From CAZNER01 sp964572065 (GTDB lineage Bacteria; Patescibacteriota; Dojkabacteria; JAHIVN01): a stretch of 11,832 nucleotides of DNA. The position numbers and the translations under genes are program-made. Of the stretch, positions 1 through 7,003 are shown piece after piece. The stretch lies in contig CAZNER010000061.1 in the NCBI GenBank assembly GCA_964572065.1, forward strand, positions 1 to 11,832, given 5' to 3'. Every line of letters begins with the position of its first letter. Position 1 is the first letter of the stretch. The notes beneath the pieces were generated by a model, which ran no database searches, was not told the origin of the DNA, and saw nothing but the letters and a program-made list of their open reading frames with translations.

Positions 1-1
1 C

Positions 2-382
2 GATATAATTTGTGCATACGATACAGATACAGAAAATTCTCCAGCTGGGGATTATGAAATGAAATGTAAGATATCATCAGATGGTGGAAGTACTTGGGGA
101 AATGCAATAGATGTAATAGATTTTTCAGTTATACATTATCACAAAAAGACGACCGAAACTTATAAGGTATTAAGAGGTGATTTGAAAATGTTTAAATATG
201 ATAAAAGGGGTCGTTAATACAAAGTTTATAAATTTAAAAAAGGTGAAAGTATTGTAGTTTATCCTGGTGAAATATATTCAAATATAGGAAAAGAAACTTG
301 GGTGGAAGTCTTTTCTGAACCAGGATGGAATATAAATGATCATATTAAACTAGATGTTATGTTAAAAAAGTATATTTCATAG
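2..382 (+). pseudogene. Cupin-domain protein, 5' partial, interrupted by an in-frame TAA
   Basis: One reading frame runs from the window edge to TAG at 380-382 and is broken once by TAA at 215-217. Before the stop, HYHKKTTETYKVLRG matches cupin motif 1, HxH(x)4E(x)6G, exactly. After it, GESIVVYPGEIYSN resembles motif 2, G(x)5PxG(x)2H(x)3N, with one extra residue and Tyr in place of the metal-binding His. Both halves of one beta-barrel therefore lie in the same frame on either side of the stop, in what should be the inter-motif loop. Upstream, SSDGGSTW resembles an Asp-box (BNR-type) motif, which would be unusual next to a cupin. The true start lies outside the window. A recent nonsense mutation or a base-call error fits best, because a single substitution would restore the frame. 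Cupin function is too diverse to name a substrate. Confidence 0.6.
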
Positions 383-423
383 AATGATTTCTTATATTTT
401 GTTGTTTATATAGTAAGATAAAT

Positions 424-1527
424 ATGTTTAGTTTATGTTCTAATAAAAATAATATACGTAAAGGAGTAATAAAAACACTACATGGGGATCTTAAAACACC
501 TGCTTTTTTCCCAGATGCAACATATGGGGCAGTAAAAATGCTTTCATTAGATGATGTAAAAAGAACAGGTATTAGACAAATTTTATGCACTACTCTACAC
601 TTGCATTTAAAGCATGGGGATAAATATATTAAGCGTATGGGAAAGCTTCATAAATTTATTGGATGGGATTATCCCATTATTACAGACAGCGGAGGATGGC
701 AGGTATTTTCTTTAATCCATCAGACTGGCAAAGGTAAAGTAACTGAAGAAGGTGCGGAATTTGTAATGCCTGATACTGGTAAAAAAGAATTACTTTCTCC
801 CGAGAAATCAATTAATATTCAAGCAAATCTTAGATCAGATATTATGATAGTTTTAGATGATCCTATTATTGGAAGTGCCTCTTATAAAGAAAATAAAAAA
901 TCAGTTGATATAACTGTTGAATGGGCAAAAAGGGCAAAAGATGAATTTTTAAAAAGATATCAGCTTGATAATGACAAATTTGAAAAGCCGAAAAAGAAAA
1001 GACCTCTATTATTTGCTGTTATACAAGGAGGTAATTACAAAAAACTTCGGGAAGAATGTGCTGATAAATTAATTGATATTGGATTTGATGGATATGGATA
1101 TGGTGGAATATTATTAAAAGATAACAAAAAGAAAACAAGAGAAATGTTGAAATATTTTTCAAGTTTAGTTCCAGAAGATAAGATTAGATATGGTATGGGA
1201 GTTGGTAAACCTGATGATATAAAATTCTGTATTCAAAATGGTTATGACTTGTTTGACTGTGTTGTGCCCACAAGAAATGGTCGCCATGGTCAATGTTACA
1301 CTTATTTTGGAAGTATCAATTTAAAAAGTTCGAAATACAAATATGATAATAGAGCAATTGACAAACATTGTAATTGTGAAGCTTGTAAGAATTTGAATAA
1401 TCATCCTGCAGCATCTAGAGCTTATTTATATAGTTTGTTTAAAGTGAAGGAAATAACTGCTATGAGATTATGCAGTATTCATAATTTGATGTATTACAAT
1501 AAACTTATTAATAGCTATAAAGAATAG
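424..1527 (+). CDS. tgt: Queuine/deazaguanine tRNA-guanine transglycosylase (TGT), divergent
   Basis: This enzyme family exchanges the guanine at tRNA position 34 for a 7-deazaguanine (preQ1 or queuine) in the queuosine pathway. The 367-residue protein covers the TIM barrel. It has the catalytic base Asp88 in DSGG, Gln201 in VIQGG, nucleophile Asp278 in DLFDCVVPTR, and a zinc site formed by C316, C318, C321 and H353 (CNCEAC...SIHN). Several conserved base-pocket segments deviate: DSGGW instead of DSGGF/Y, TTLHL instead of NTYHL, LDDP instead of FDEC, and GGILLKD instead of GGLAVGE. A Lys-rich insertion lies near residues 178-193. The protein stops about 20 residues earlier than E. coli Tgt after the zinc His. 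The ATG has no Shine-Dalgarno; TATAGT at 409-414 could serve as a -10 box with a leader of about 3 nt. No queuosine biosynthesis gene is nearby, so a salvaged base is possible. Confidence 0.9.
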   Translation: MFSLCSNKNNIRKGVIKTLHGDLKTPAFFPDATYGAVKMLSLDDVKRTGIRQILCTTLHLHLKHGDKYIKRMGKLHKFIGWDYPIITDSGGWQVFSLIHQTGKGKVTEEGAEFVMPDTGKKELLSPEKSINIQANLRSDIMIVLDDPIIGSASYKENKKSVDITVEWAKRAKDEFLKRYQLDNDKFEKPKKKRPLLFAVIQGGNYKKLREECADKLIDIGFDGYGYGGILLKDNKKKTREMLKYFSSLVPEDKIRYGMGVGKPDDIKFCIQNGYDLFDCVVPTRNGRHGQCYTYFGSINLKSSKYKYDNRAIDKHCNCEACKNLNNHPAASRAYLYSLFKVKEITAMRLCSIHNLMYYNKLINSYKE

Positions 1528-1570
1528 TAATTTTATTTTTTTCCCTATTTATCATTTAAAAAGTAAATAA

Positions 1571-1600
1571 TGATATAATACTATAAGTTTTTATTATACT
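1571..1600 (+). promoter_or_regulatory. Promoter candidate(s) for the gene at 1609
   Basis: Two -10 boxes lie in the 81-bp gap. TGATATAAT at 1571-1579 is an extended -10 (TGn plus a perfect TATAAT) that would start RNA near 1586, giving a leader of about 23 nt. TATACT at 1595-1600 would start RNA near 1607, practically at the ATG. I see no clear -35 for either and no Shine-Dalgarno before 1609. The same 9-mer TGATATAAT occurs before the sortase gene on the other strand. Confidence 0.5.
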
Positions 1601-1608
1601 TATAGAAA

Positions 1609-2610
1609 ATGGAAGTTGTAGGAGGTACTGATTTTGTAGAACAAATTTTAACACTAGCCGGTGAAGTGTATACCGTTGATCTTGGTGGTGGAAGGATTCA
1701 AGTGGCTATACCAGATCGTGAAGATTTAGAATATAGAAGAAAAGCTTTAAAATATTGGCTTAGCGGAAATACAGAGGATTATAACCTTTTTGCACTTGGA
1801 AGATCAATTGTTACTGAAGTTATGGTACTTTCTGTTTTTAGGATGTTATTACCTTCAAATTGGGTAGCATATTTAACAAATAGACGTATGGATTCATCAT
1901 GTGGATTTAAGAAAGGCGGTGATATTTTTATTGGTAAATTAGATACAGAAGGAGTTATACAGCCATATTTGATGATAAATGTAACGGTAGAACAAGGTTT
2001 TGAAAAAACAGGTATGGATTATATACATAATATCCCTGTGTTGGCTTTACCATTAGGAGATGTAATCAAAAGATTAGGTGAATTATATACATGTCAGTAC
2101 TTTGATGAGGATATTAGAAACTTATTAATAAACGGGTTGGCTGTAAATCTCGATATGATAGGATTGACTAAAATTGATAATTTCCCTCCATTCTATGAAA
2201 TGATTTTAAATTTCATTCCAAAATCAGTTATATCATGTATAAATAAACTGAATACAGAAAATAATGGACCTTCAAAGGCAGTTACAAGATATACTAAATA
2301 TTATAGAATGAGAAGAGCTTTAGCCTTACAGAGGTTAAATATTTTTTATGAACAGTTAGTAGCAGAACTTAAAGATATCCCAAGAATTAATTTATATACA
2401 GTAAGAAATATTATACCTGAACAAATGTTAGGAATGGATATTGATTTTATAGCTTTAGCTAAAGAAGTAGAAAACAGAAGTGCAAAAAAAATCGCAAATA
2501 GAAGAAGAGCAAATGTACGACATCGTAGAATGCCTGAATACCATAGACCAAGCTCAAACGCTAAGTTTCAAAGAGAATTAATTGAAGGATATTATTATGA
2601 TGATATTTAA
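1609..2610 (+). CDS. Unrecognised protein, possible degenerate PD-(D/E)XK fold
   Basis: I do not recognise this 333-residue protein. It has no signal peptide or membrane segment, so it is probably cytoplasmic. Residues 60-82 look like a helix carrying Glu70. Then GGDIFIG (103-109, Asp105), a short hairpin and the strand YLMINVTV (120-127) follow, and IPVLALPLGD (142-151) reads as another buried strand. This order of helix with Glu, Asp on a strand, hairpin, then a strand where [ED]xK would sit resembles PD-(D/E)XK nucleases, but the ExK position has no acidic-x-Lys, so it would be an inactive or strongly altered member. Residues 226-245 and 288-308 are rich in Arg/Lys (for example NRRRANVRHRR), which suits nucleic-acid binding. 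It lies between tgt and uvrB with its own promoter-like boxes. The function is unknown and the fold idea is weak. Confidence 0.7.
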   Translation: MEVVGGTDFVEQILTLAGEVYTVDLGGGRIQVAIPDREDLEYRRKALKYWLSGNTEDYNLFALGRSIVTEVMVLSVFRMLLPSNWVAYLTNRRMDSSCGFKKGGDIFIGKLDTEGVIQPYLMINVTVEQGFEKTGMDYIHNIPVLALPLGDVIKRLGELYTCQYFDEDIRNLLINGLAVNLDMIGLTKIDNFPPFYEMILNFIPKSVISCINKLNTENNGPSKAVTRYTKYYRMRRALALQRLNIFYEQLVAELKDIPRINLYTVRNIIPEQMLGMDIDFIALAKEVENRSAKKIANRRRANVRHRRMPEYHRPSSNAKFQRELIEGYYYDDI

Positions 2611-2634
2611 TTTTTAAATTAGTATTCCTTTTTA

Positions 2635-2643
2635 TGTTAAAAT
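2635..2643 (+). promoter_or_regulatory. Extended -10 candidate upstream of uvrB
   Basis: TGTTAAAAT is a TGn plus TAAAAT box that would start RNA near 2650, three bases before the uvrB ATG at 2653. No Shine-Dalgarno is present. No good -35 is evident, and the 42-bp gap is AT-rich enough to give such a match by chance. Confidence 0.35.
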
Positions 2644-2652
2644 GTTAATGTT

Positions 2653-4746
2653 ATGCATTTTAAACTTAAGTCGAAATATAAACCTGCAGGGGATCAGCCT
2701 AGAGCTATAAAGTTACTTAGAAGTGGCATTGAATCGAATATTAAATATCAAACATTACTTGGGGTAACTGGCTCCGGTAAGACTTTTACAATTGCTTCAG
2801 TAATCGAAAATATTCAGAAACCTACACTCGTCATTTCCCATAATAAAACTCTTGCAGCACAGTTATATTCAGAATTTAAAGAATTTTTTCCTGATAATTC
2901 TGTTGGATATTTTGTTTCTTACTATGATTATTATCAGCCTGAAGCATATGTCCCAAAAAGAGATCTTTATATAGAAAAAGAAGTAGATATAAATGAAAGT
3001 ATAGAAAGATATAGAAATGCCGCTACTCAAGCCTTATTAACAAGAAAGGATGTAATCATAGTAGCATCTGTATCCTGTATTTACGGTCTAGGTAATCCAG
3101 ATGACTATATGACTCTAAGCAGAAATATAGAAGTAAATTTAGAGTATAACAGAGAGAAACTATTAAGACATCTAGGAGATTTACAATATGAAAGAAGCGA
3201 ATATGATTTTTTCCCTGGAATGTACAGAGTTAGAGGTGATGTTGTTGATATTTATAATGCAGCTGATGAAACTGCAATTAGAATAGAGTTTTTTGGAAAT
3301 ACTGTAGAAGGAATTAAAATAGTCAGTCCAATTTCTGGAGAAGTGTTAGATAAACCTAGAAAAATTACAATTTTCCCAGCAAAACATTTTGTTACACCAT
3401 ATGAAGCTCTTACATCTGCTATTCCTGATATAAAAGAAGAATTAAAAAGACAAATTGAATATTTTAAAAAAAGGGATCAAGATTTAGAAGCTAATAGGAT
3501 TGAACAGAGAGTAAACTATGATATTGAAATGCTTAGAGAAACAGGATATTGTTCTGGAATTGAAAATTATTCAAGATTTATCGAAAATAGGATAAAAGGA
3601 ACTCCTCCTTCTACTCTTCTCGATTATTTTCCAGATGATTTTATTCTTATAATAGATGAGTCACATATGACAATTCCTCAGATCAGAGGAATGTATAATG
3701 GAGATCGGGCAAGAAAGGAAGTTTTAGTAGAATATGGTTTTAGATTACCAAGTGCCTTAGATAACAGACCTCTGAAATTTAATGAGTTTAATAAAAAGTT
3801 AGATCAAGTAATGTTTACCTCAGCAACACCTGCCGATTATGAGATCTCACTTAGTAAAAAAGTTGTTAAGAAAGATGTTAAAAAGGGAGTAATTGAACAG
3901 ATTATAAGACCTACTGGTCTATTAGATCCAATGATTGAAGTAAGGCCTACTGAGAAAAAAAGTAAGAATATGTTAATTAAAAGTTTTAAAAGTTATAGAC
4001 TAAAAAATCAATTAAAAAATCTAAAAAAATTTAATTGTTTAAATCAAATAGATGATTTAATAAATGAAATAAAAATTACAATATCTAAAAAACAAAGGAC
4101 ACTTGTAACAACTTTGACTAAAAGAATGGCTGAAGATTTATCTTCATATTTAAAGGAGATAGGAATAAAAGTTCAGTATTTGCATAGCGAGATAGATACA
4201 ATTGAAAGGGTAAGGATTCTTAAAGATTTAAGGATTGGGAGATATGATGTAATTGTTGGTATTAATTTATTAAGAGAAGGATTAGATTTACCGGAAGTAA
4301 GCCTGATAGCTATTCTTGATGCTGATAAAGCTGGTTTCTTAAGAAGTGAAGTAAGTTTAATTCAAACTATTGGAAGGGCTGCTAGGCATAAAGATGGTCA
4401 TGTGATTATGTATGCCGATACTATAACAAAAGCTATAAATAATGCAATTAAAGAAACTGAAAGAAGGAGAAAAATACAAAATAAATATAATAAAAAATAT
4501 AATATTAAGCCTGAAAGTATAAAGAAAGATATAACTGATCAGCTGGATAAGCCTATAGAAGATGATAAAGCAAAAATTTTAGATGATTTAGATAAACGAA
4601 CAGAAGCTTATGTAACACTTTCTCTTAGAGAAAAGCGAAAGCTCTTAAACGATTTGGATATACAAATGTTGATTTATGCTGATATGATGGAATTTGAAAA
4701 AGCTGCAAAGTTAAGGGATACAATTAAAAGTTTAAAAGGTAAATAA
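2653..4746 (+). CDS. uvrB: Excinuclease ABC subunit B
   Basis: UvrB is the helicase-like damage-verification subunit of UvrABC nucleotide-excision repair. It is loaded by UvrA and recruits UvrC. The 697-residue protein has Walker A GVTGSGKT (37-44), the beta-hairpin region around YYDYYQPEAYVP (90-101), motif II DESH (335-338), motif III TSAT (389-392), GINLLREGLDLPEVSL (536-551) and motif VI QTIGRAARH (571-579). The C-terminal UVR domain is at about 664-696 (MEFEKAAKLRD). It is full length. The notable feature is about 30 extra Lys/Leu-rich residues at about 434-463, where most UvrB proteins pass directly from VRPT to xxQIDDL. The ATG gives the usual start of the family, ahead of the conserved PAGDQP. 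The gene ends 3 bp before the oppositely oriented sortase gene, with no room for a terminator. uvrA and uvrC are not in the window. Confidence 0.98.
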   Translation: MHFKLKSKYKPAGDQPRAIKLLRSGIESNIKYQTLLGVTGSGKTFTIASVIENIQKPTLVISHNKTLAAQLYSEFKEFFPDNSVGYFVSYYDYYQPEAYVPKRDLYIEKEVDINESIERYRNAATQALLTRKDVIIVASVSCIYGLGNPDDYMTLSRNIEVNLEYNREKLLRHLGDLQYERSEYDFFPGMYRVRGDVVDIYNAADETAIRIEFFGNTVEGIKIVSPISGEVLDKPRKITIFPAKHFVTPYEALTSAIPDIKEELKRQIEYFKKRDQDLEANRIEQRVNYDIEMLRETGYCSGIENYSRFIENRIKGTPPSTLLDYFPDDFILIIDESHMTIPQIRGMYNGDRARKEVLVEYGFRLPSALDNRPLKFNEFNKKLDQVMFTSATPADYEISLSKKVVKKDVKKGVIEQIIRPTGLLDPMIEVRPTEKKSKNMLIKSFKSYRLKNQLKNLKKFNCLNQIDDLINEIKITISKKQRTLVTTLTKRMAEDLSSYLKEIGIKVQYLHSEIDTIERVRILKDLRIGRYDVIVGINLLREGLDLPEVSLIAILDADKAGFLRSEVSLIQTIGRAARHKDGHVIMYADTITKAINNAIKETERRRKIQNKYNKKYNIKPESIKKDITDQLDKPIEDDKAKILDDLDKRTEAYVTLSLREKRKLLNDLDIQMLIYADMMEFEKAAKLRDTIKSLKGK

Positions 4747-4749
4747 GAT

Positions 4750-5415
4750 TTATATAACTCTGAGAGCTGTTACTACTAATCTTTTTTTTGATGTACCAAG
4801 TGGATGGCAGGTTATAAGTTTTAGTAAATAATCATCATAATCACTAGTGACAATGCTATCTAACTGTGAAGGAGAGATAATTTCTATATTTGTAACTTTA
4901 TATTCAAGCCAAGTTCCGTCATTAAGCATAATTTCTACCCTATCATCAATATCAATCTTGTCTAAATTATAAAAAGTATTTTTTTGAGGAGGCATATGAT
5001 ATCTTCGGTGTCCGAAAATAACGCTACACCCATTATCTCCTGGGTATACAGTTCCAGGATGATGCCAAAAGCCCTCTCTTAGAAGATTTTCACCATCAGT
5101 ACCATAGACAATATTTCCTTCAATTTCAGCTGAATTGATTAATAGAGTTTGTGCAGGATTTGTTTTATATATAATATTTACATTTTCTCCTTTTTCTATT
5201 ATTGAATTTGTTAATAACTCGTCTTCTCCTTCTGGTATATCAAAATTATAATTATTTGAATTATTAGAAAATGTAATCATAGATATTAATCTTTTTTTCA
5301 TATAGTCAAAATCAAAATTCCAGATTGCAAATACCATTATAATCGGTACAGATATAATCATTAATAGAGTTAATATTGTGATTATAATTTTTAGTGGTTT
5401 AATTTCATCGTCCAT
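4750..5415 (-). CDS. Sortase family transpeptidase, membrane-anchored
   Basis: Sortases cut a sorting motif near the C terminus of secreted proteins and join the product to the cell envelope or to another protein. This 221-residue protein has a single N-terminal membrane segment (about 9-31) with no obvious cleavage site, which suits a type II anchored enzyme with an external catalytic domain. The catalytic residues are visible: His136 in FGHRRYH, Cys203 in LITCHPLG and Arg212 in KRLVV. The spacing and the LxTC...RLVV pattern are those of sortases; I cannot assign a class. Its ATG follows TGATATAAT by 7 nt. It diverges from the Cys-rich secreted protein at 5514 over a 98-bp region. No LPxTG-like substrate is evident in the window. 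Confidence 0.92.
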   Translation of the reverse strand: MDDEIKPLKIIITILTLLMIISVPIIMVFAIWNFDFDYMKKRLISMITFSNNSNNYNFDIPEGEDELLTNSIIEKGENVNIIYKTNPAQTLLINSAEIEGNIVYGTDGENLLREGFWHHPGTVYPGDNGCSVIFGHRRYHMPPQKNTFYNLDKIDIDDRVEIMLNDGTWLEYKVTNIEIISPSQLDSIVTSDYDDYLLKLITCHPLGTSKKRLVVTALRVI

Positions 5416-5422
5416 ATTCAGT

Positions 5423-5431
5423 ATTATATCA
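5423..5431 (-). promoter_or_regulatory. Extended -10 promoter of the sortase gene (leaderless)
   Basis: On the minus strand, TGATATAAT (TGn plus a perfect TATAAT) ends 7 nt before the sortase ATG, placing the expected RNA start at 5415-5416, the first base of the start codon or next to it. There is no Shine-Dalgarno and no clear -35, which extended -10 promoters can do without. Confidence 0.6.
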
Positions 5432-5476
5432 TTAGGTAGTTACTGATAATCTTATAGTTGTAAAATTGTTAATAAA

Positions 5477-5507
5477 TTGATAGAATTTATTAATTATTTC
5501 ATATTAT
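5477..5507 (+). promoter_or_regulatory. Promoter of the Cys-rich secreted protein gene (leaderless)
   Basis: TTGATA at 5477-5482, a 19-bp spacer and TATTAT at 5502-5507 place the expected RNA start at 5514, exactly the A of the ATG. No Shine-Dalgarno is present. It lies back to back with the sortase promoter in the same 98-bp gap, so the two genes could share regulation. Confidence 0.5.
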
Positions 5508-5513
5508 CTAAAT

Positions 5514-6881
5514 ATGAAGAAAACTTCTAGTACAAATATTAAAGTTAAAAAATTCTTAAATGTTTATTCCCTTATTACAATCCTATTATTTATCATATTA
5601 ATATCTTTAATAAATTTTTCTAATCTTAATGGAAAAGCTAATGCAGAGCAAATTAATTGTTGTTTTGGCGGGTGTGAAGAAACTGCAGATGGATATCAAT
5701 GTTATGATTGTCAAGCTTCACCTTGCTTCGGTTTAGTTTGTGAATATCCAGAAGTTACTTTATGCAGGTGTCATGATTATACAGGAGGAGAAGATGCTGG
5801 ATACTGTGATTGTGTTAATTGGTACGATCAACATATTTGGTGCAATTATGGAATGTGTCTTCCTGGTTCAGAGAATGATCCATATTGTGAGCCTCCGGAA
5901 TGTCCAGATGGTTGGGAAACATGCGGTACAAGTCGTGAATGTAGTGGTGGAAGATGCCCTGAATGTGAGATTAAATCTTCAACTACATGTTATTGTGAAA
6001 ATTGTAGTAATCCTACCTATGTTTATAGATATTGTAAGAAAGGAGATGTACCACCACCGCCCCCTGATGTATGTCCATATGCTAGTACCCAAGCTAGAGT
6101 TCAGGAGGATCGAGAGCATCACTGGCAGCCAGTTATAATTTTACAAGAAGGAGATTCTTTCAGAATAGGAAGTTTTCATAGCAATTCAGGTTTATTTGCT
6201 GATGATACTTATTTGGAAGTGACAGGACCGGATGGTTATTTTTATTCATGTGATGGAAGTACAGTAGATGGAGATTGCAATGGTTATACTATATCAAATG
6301 TTGTTGAAGGAACTTATATACTAGCTGTAAATACTTATAATAATGAAGGAAAATTTTATCCTGAAATAGAATGTAATGATACTGCAAAAGCTATAATTGA
6401 AGTTGAACCACCACCTCCTCCACCGGAAAGGGGGTTTGAAATCGAGAAAAATGTAAGAAATGGAATTCATTATTATGATGTAGGAGATGCAATTATATTT
6501 GATATTGAAATTTCAAATATAGGTGAAGTAGTTATAGAAGAAATGCTATATATTGATAGATATGATTCTAGTTATCTTAGATTTGAAGATATAAATGGAA
6601 GAAGAGAAAGAAATGGAGATTTAATTGAACAAGATAATTTACTAGATTATATTGATCCTTCAGATCCTAATGGTGAATTTAGAATTGATGATTTAACAAA
6701 ATATTTAGGGGATTTAGGTATAGATGAAAAGTTTGTTCTAGAAGTAGAATTTACTGCAATTAAAGAAACACGCAATAATCAGATCTGGAATGTAGCAATA
6801 GCTGATGACAGTATAGATCAAAAGGAAGATAGGGACTGGGTAATTATAAGACCAATAGAAGAGCCTCCTACCGATAGATAG
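5514..6881 (+). CDS. Secreted Cys-rich protein with DUF11-like C-terminal domain
   Basis: This is a 455-residue exported protein of unknown function. Its signal peptide has a basic start, a hydrophobic core at about 18-35 and a likely cleavage after ANA (residue 44). Residues 49-187 hold 24 cysteines in 139 residues, an even number compatible with a disulfide-linked domain, and there is no obvious exact repeat unit. A Pro run (180-184) leads to a beta-rich Ig-like region (about 188-297) with three more Cys. A second Pro run (299-304) leads to a DUF11/CARDB-like domain (about 308-446), recognised by GFEIEKNV, then VGDAIIFDIEISNIGEV. The C terminus (EEPPTDR) has no membrane helix, basic tail or LPxTG-like motif, so it is probably released or held non-covalently. 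It is divergent from the sortase gene, so joint action at the surface is possible but unproven. Confidence 0.85.
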   Translation: MKKTSSTNIKVKKFLNVYSLITILLFIILISLINFSNLNGKANAEQINCCFGGCEETADGYQCYDCQASPCFGLVCEYPEVTLCRCHDYTGGEDAGYCDCVNWYDQHIWCNYGMCLPGSENDPYCEPPECPDGWETCGTSRECSGGRCPECEIKSSTTCYCENCSNPTYVYRYCKKGDVPPPPPDVCPYASTQARVQEDREHHWQPVIILQEGDSFRIGSFHSNSGLFADDTYLEVTGPDGYFYSCDGSTVDGDCNGYTISNVVEGTYILAVNTYNNEGKFYPEIECNDTAKAIIEVEPPPPPPERGFEIEKNVRNGIHYYDVGDAIIFDIEISNIGEVVIEEMLYIDRYDSSYLRFEDINGRRERNGDLIEQDNLLDYIDPSDPNGEFRIDDLTKYLGDLGIDEKFVLEVEFTAIKETRNNQIWNVAIADDSIDQKEDRDWVIIRPIEEPPTDR

Positions 6882-6929
6882 TTTAGGAAAAACTATGATA
6901 AGGATTTTTAAATTCTTTAGTAAAAACTA

Positions 6930-6958
6930 TTGACCCGGTTATTTTTAAATGATAAACT
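6930..6958 (+). promoter_or_regulatory. Heat-shock operon promoter upstream of hrcA
   Basis: TTGACC at 6930-6935, a 17-bp spacer and TAAACT at 6953-6958 with an upstream TGa (6950-6952) form a good housekeeping-sigma promoter with an extended -10. The expected RNA start is near 6965. The last two bases of the -10 and the start point lie inside the CIRCE operator, so HrcA binding should block polymerase. The leader to the ATG at 7004 is about 39 nt and has no Shine-Dalgarno. Confidence 0.75.
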
Positions 6959-6983
6959 AGCACTTATAAATAATGAGTGCTAA
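6957..6983 (+). promoter_or_regulatory. CIRCE operator (HrcA binding site)
   Basis: CTAGCACTT, nine bases, then GAGTGCTAA. This matches the CIRCE consensus TTAGCACTC-N9-GAGTGCTAA, with the right arm perfect and two mismatches in the left arm (first and last base). The exact 9-base spacer, the position over the promoter start and the hrcA gene immediately downstream make the call secure. It is the only CIRCE I see in the window, so control of grpE and dnaK by HrcA would depend on read-through from this promoter. Confidence 0.93.
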
Positions 6984-7003
6984 TTTTATTTTTATTAAAT
7001 ATT

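Noticed and set aside
357..590. Minus-strand open frame across the start of tgt
   Set aside because: It overlaps the conserved tgt N terminus and has no recognisable domain or promoter; it is a shadow frame.
5740..6138. Open frame of 132 codons on the plus strand inside the Cys-rich gene
   Set aside because: It is a frame-shifted reading of the cysteine codons (giving many Val and Ile), has no homology I recognise, and lies wholly inside a gene with a signal peptide and coherent domains.
6879..6895. TAGTTT-aggaa-AAACTA inverted repeat as a terminator of the Cys-rich gene
   Set aside because: Only six mostly A-T pairs, and the T run is about ten bases away and short; not convincing.
6977..7003. 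Upstream GTG start for hrcA
   Set aside because: It lies inside the CIRCE right arm and adds nine hydrophobic residues not typical of HrcA; the ATG at 7004 gives the canonical N terminus.
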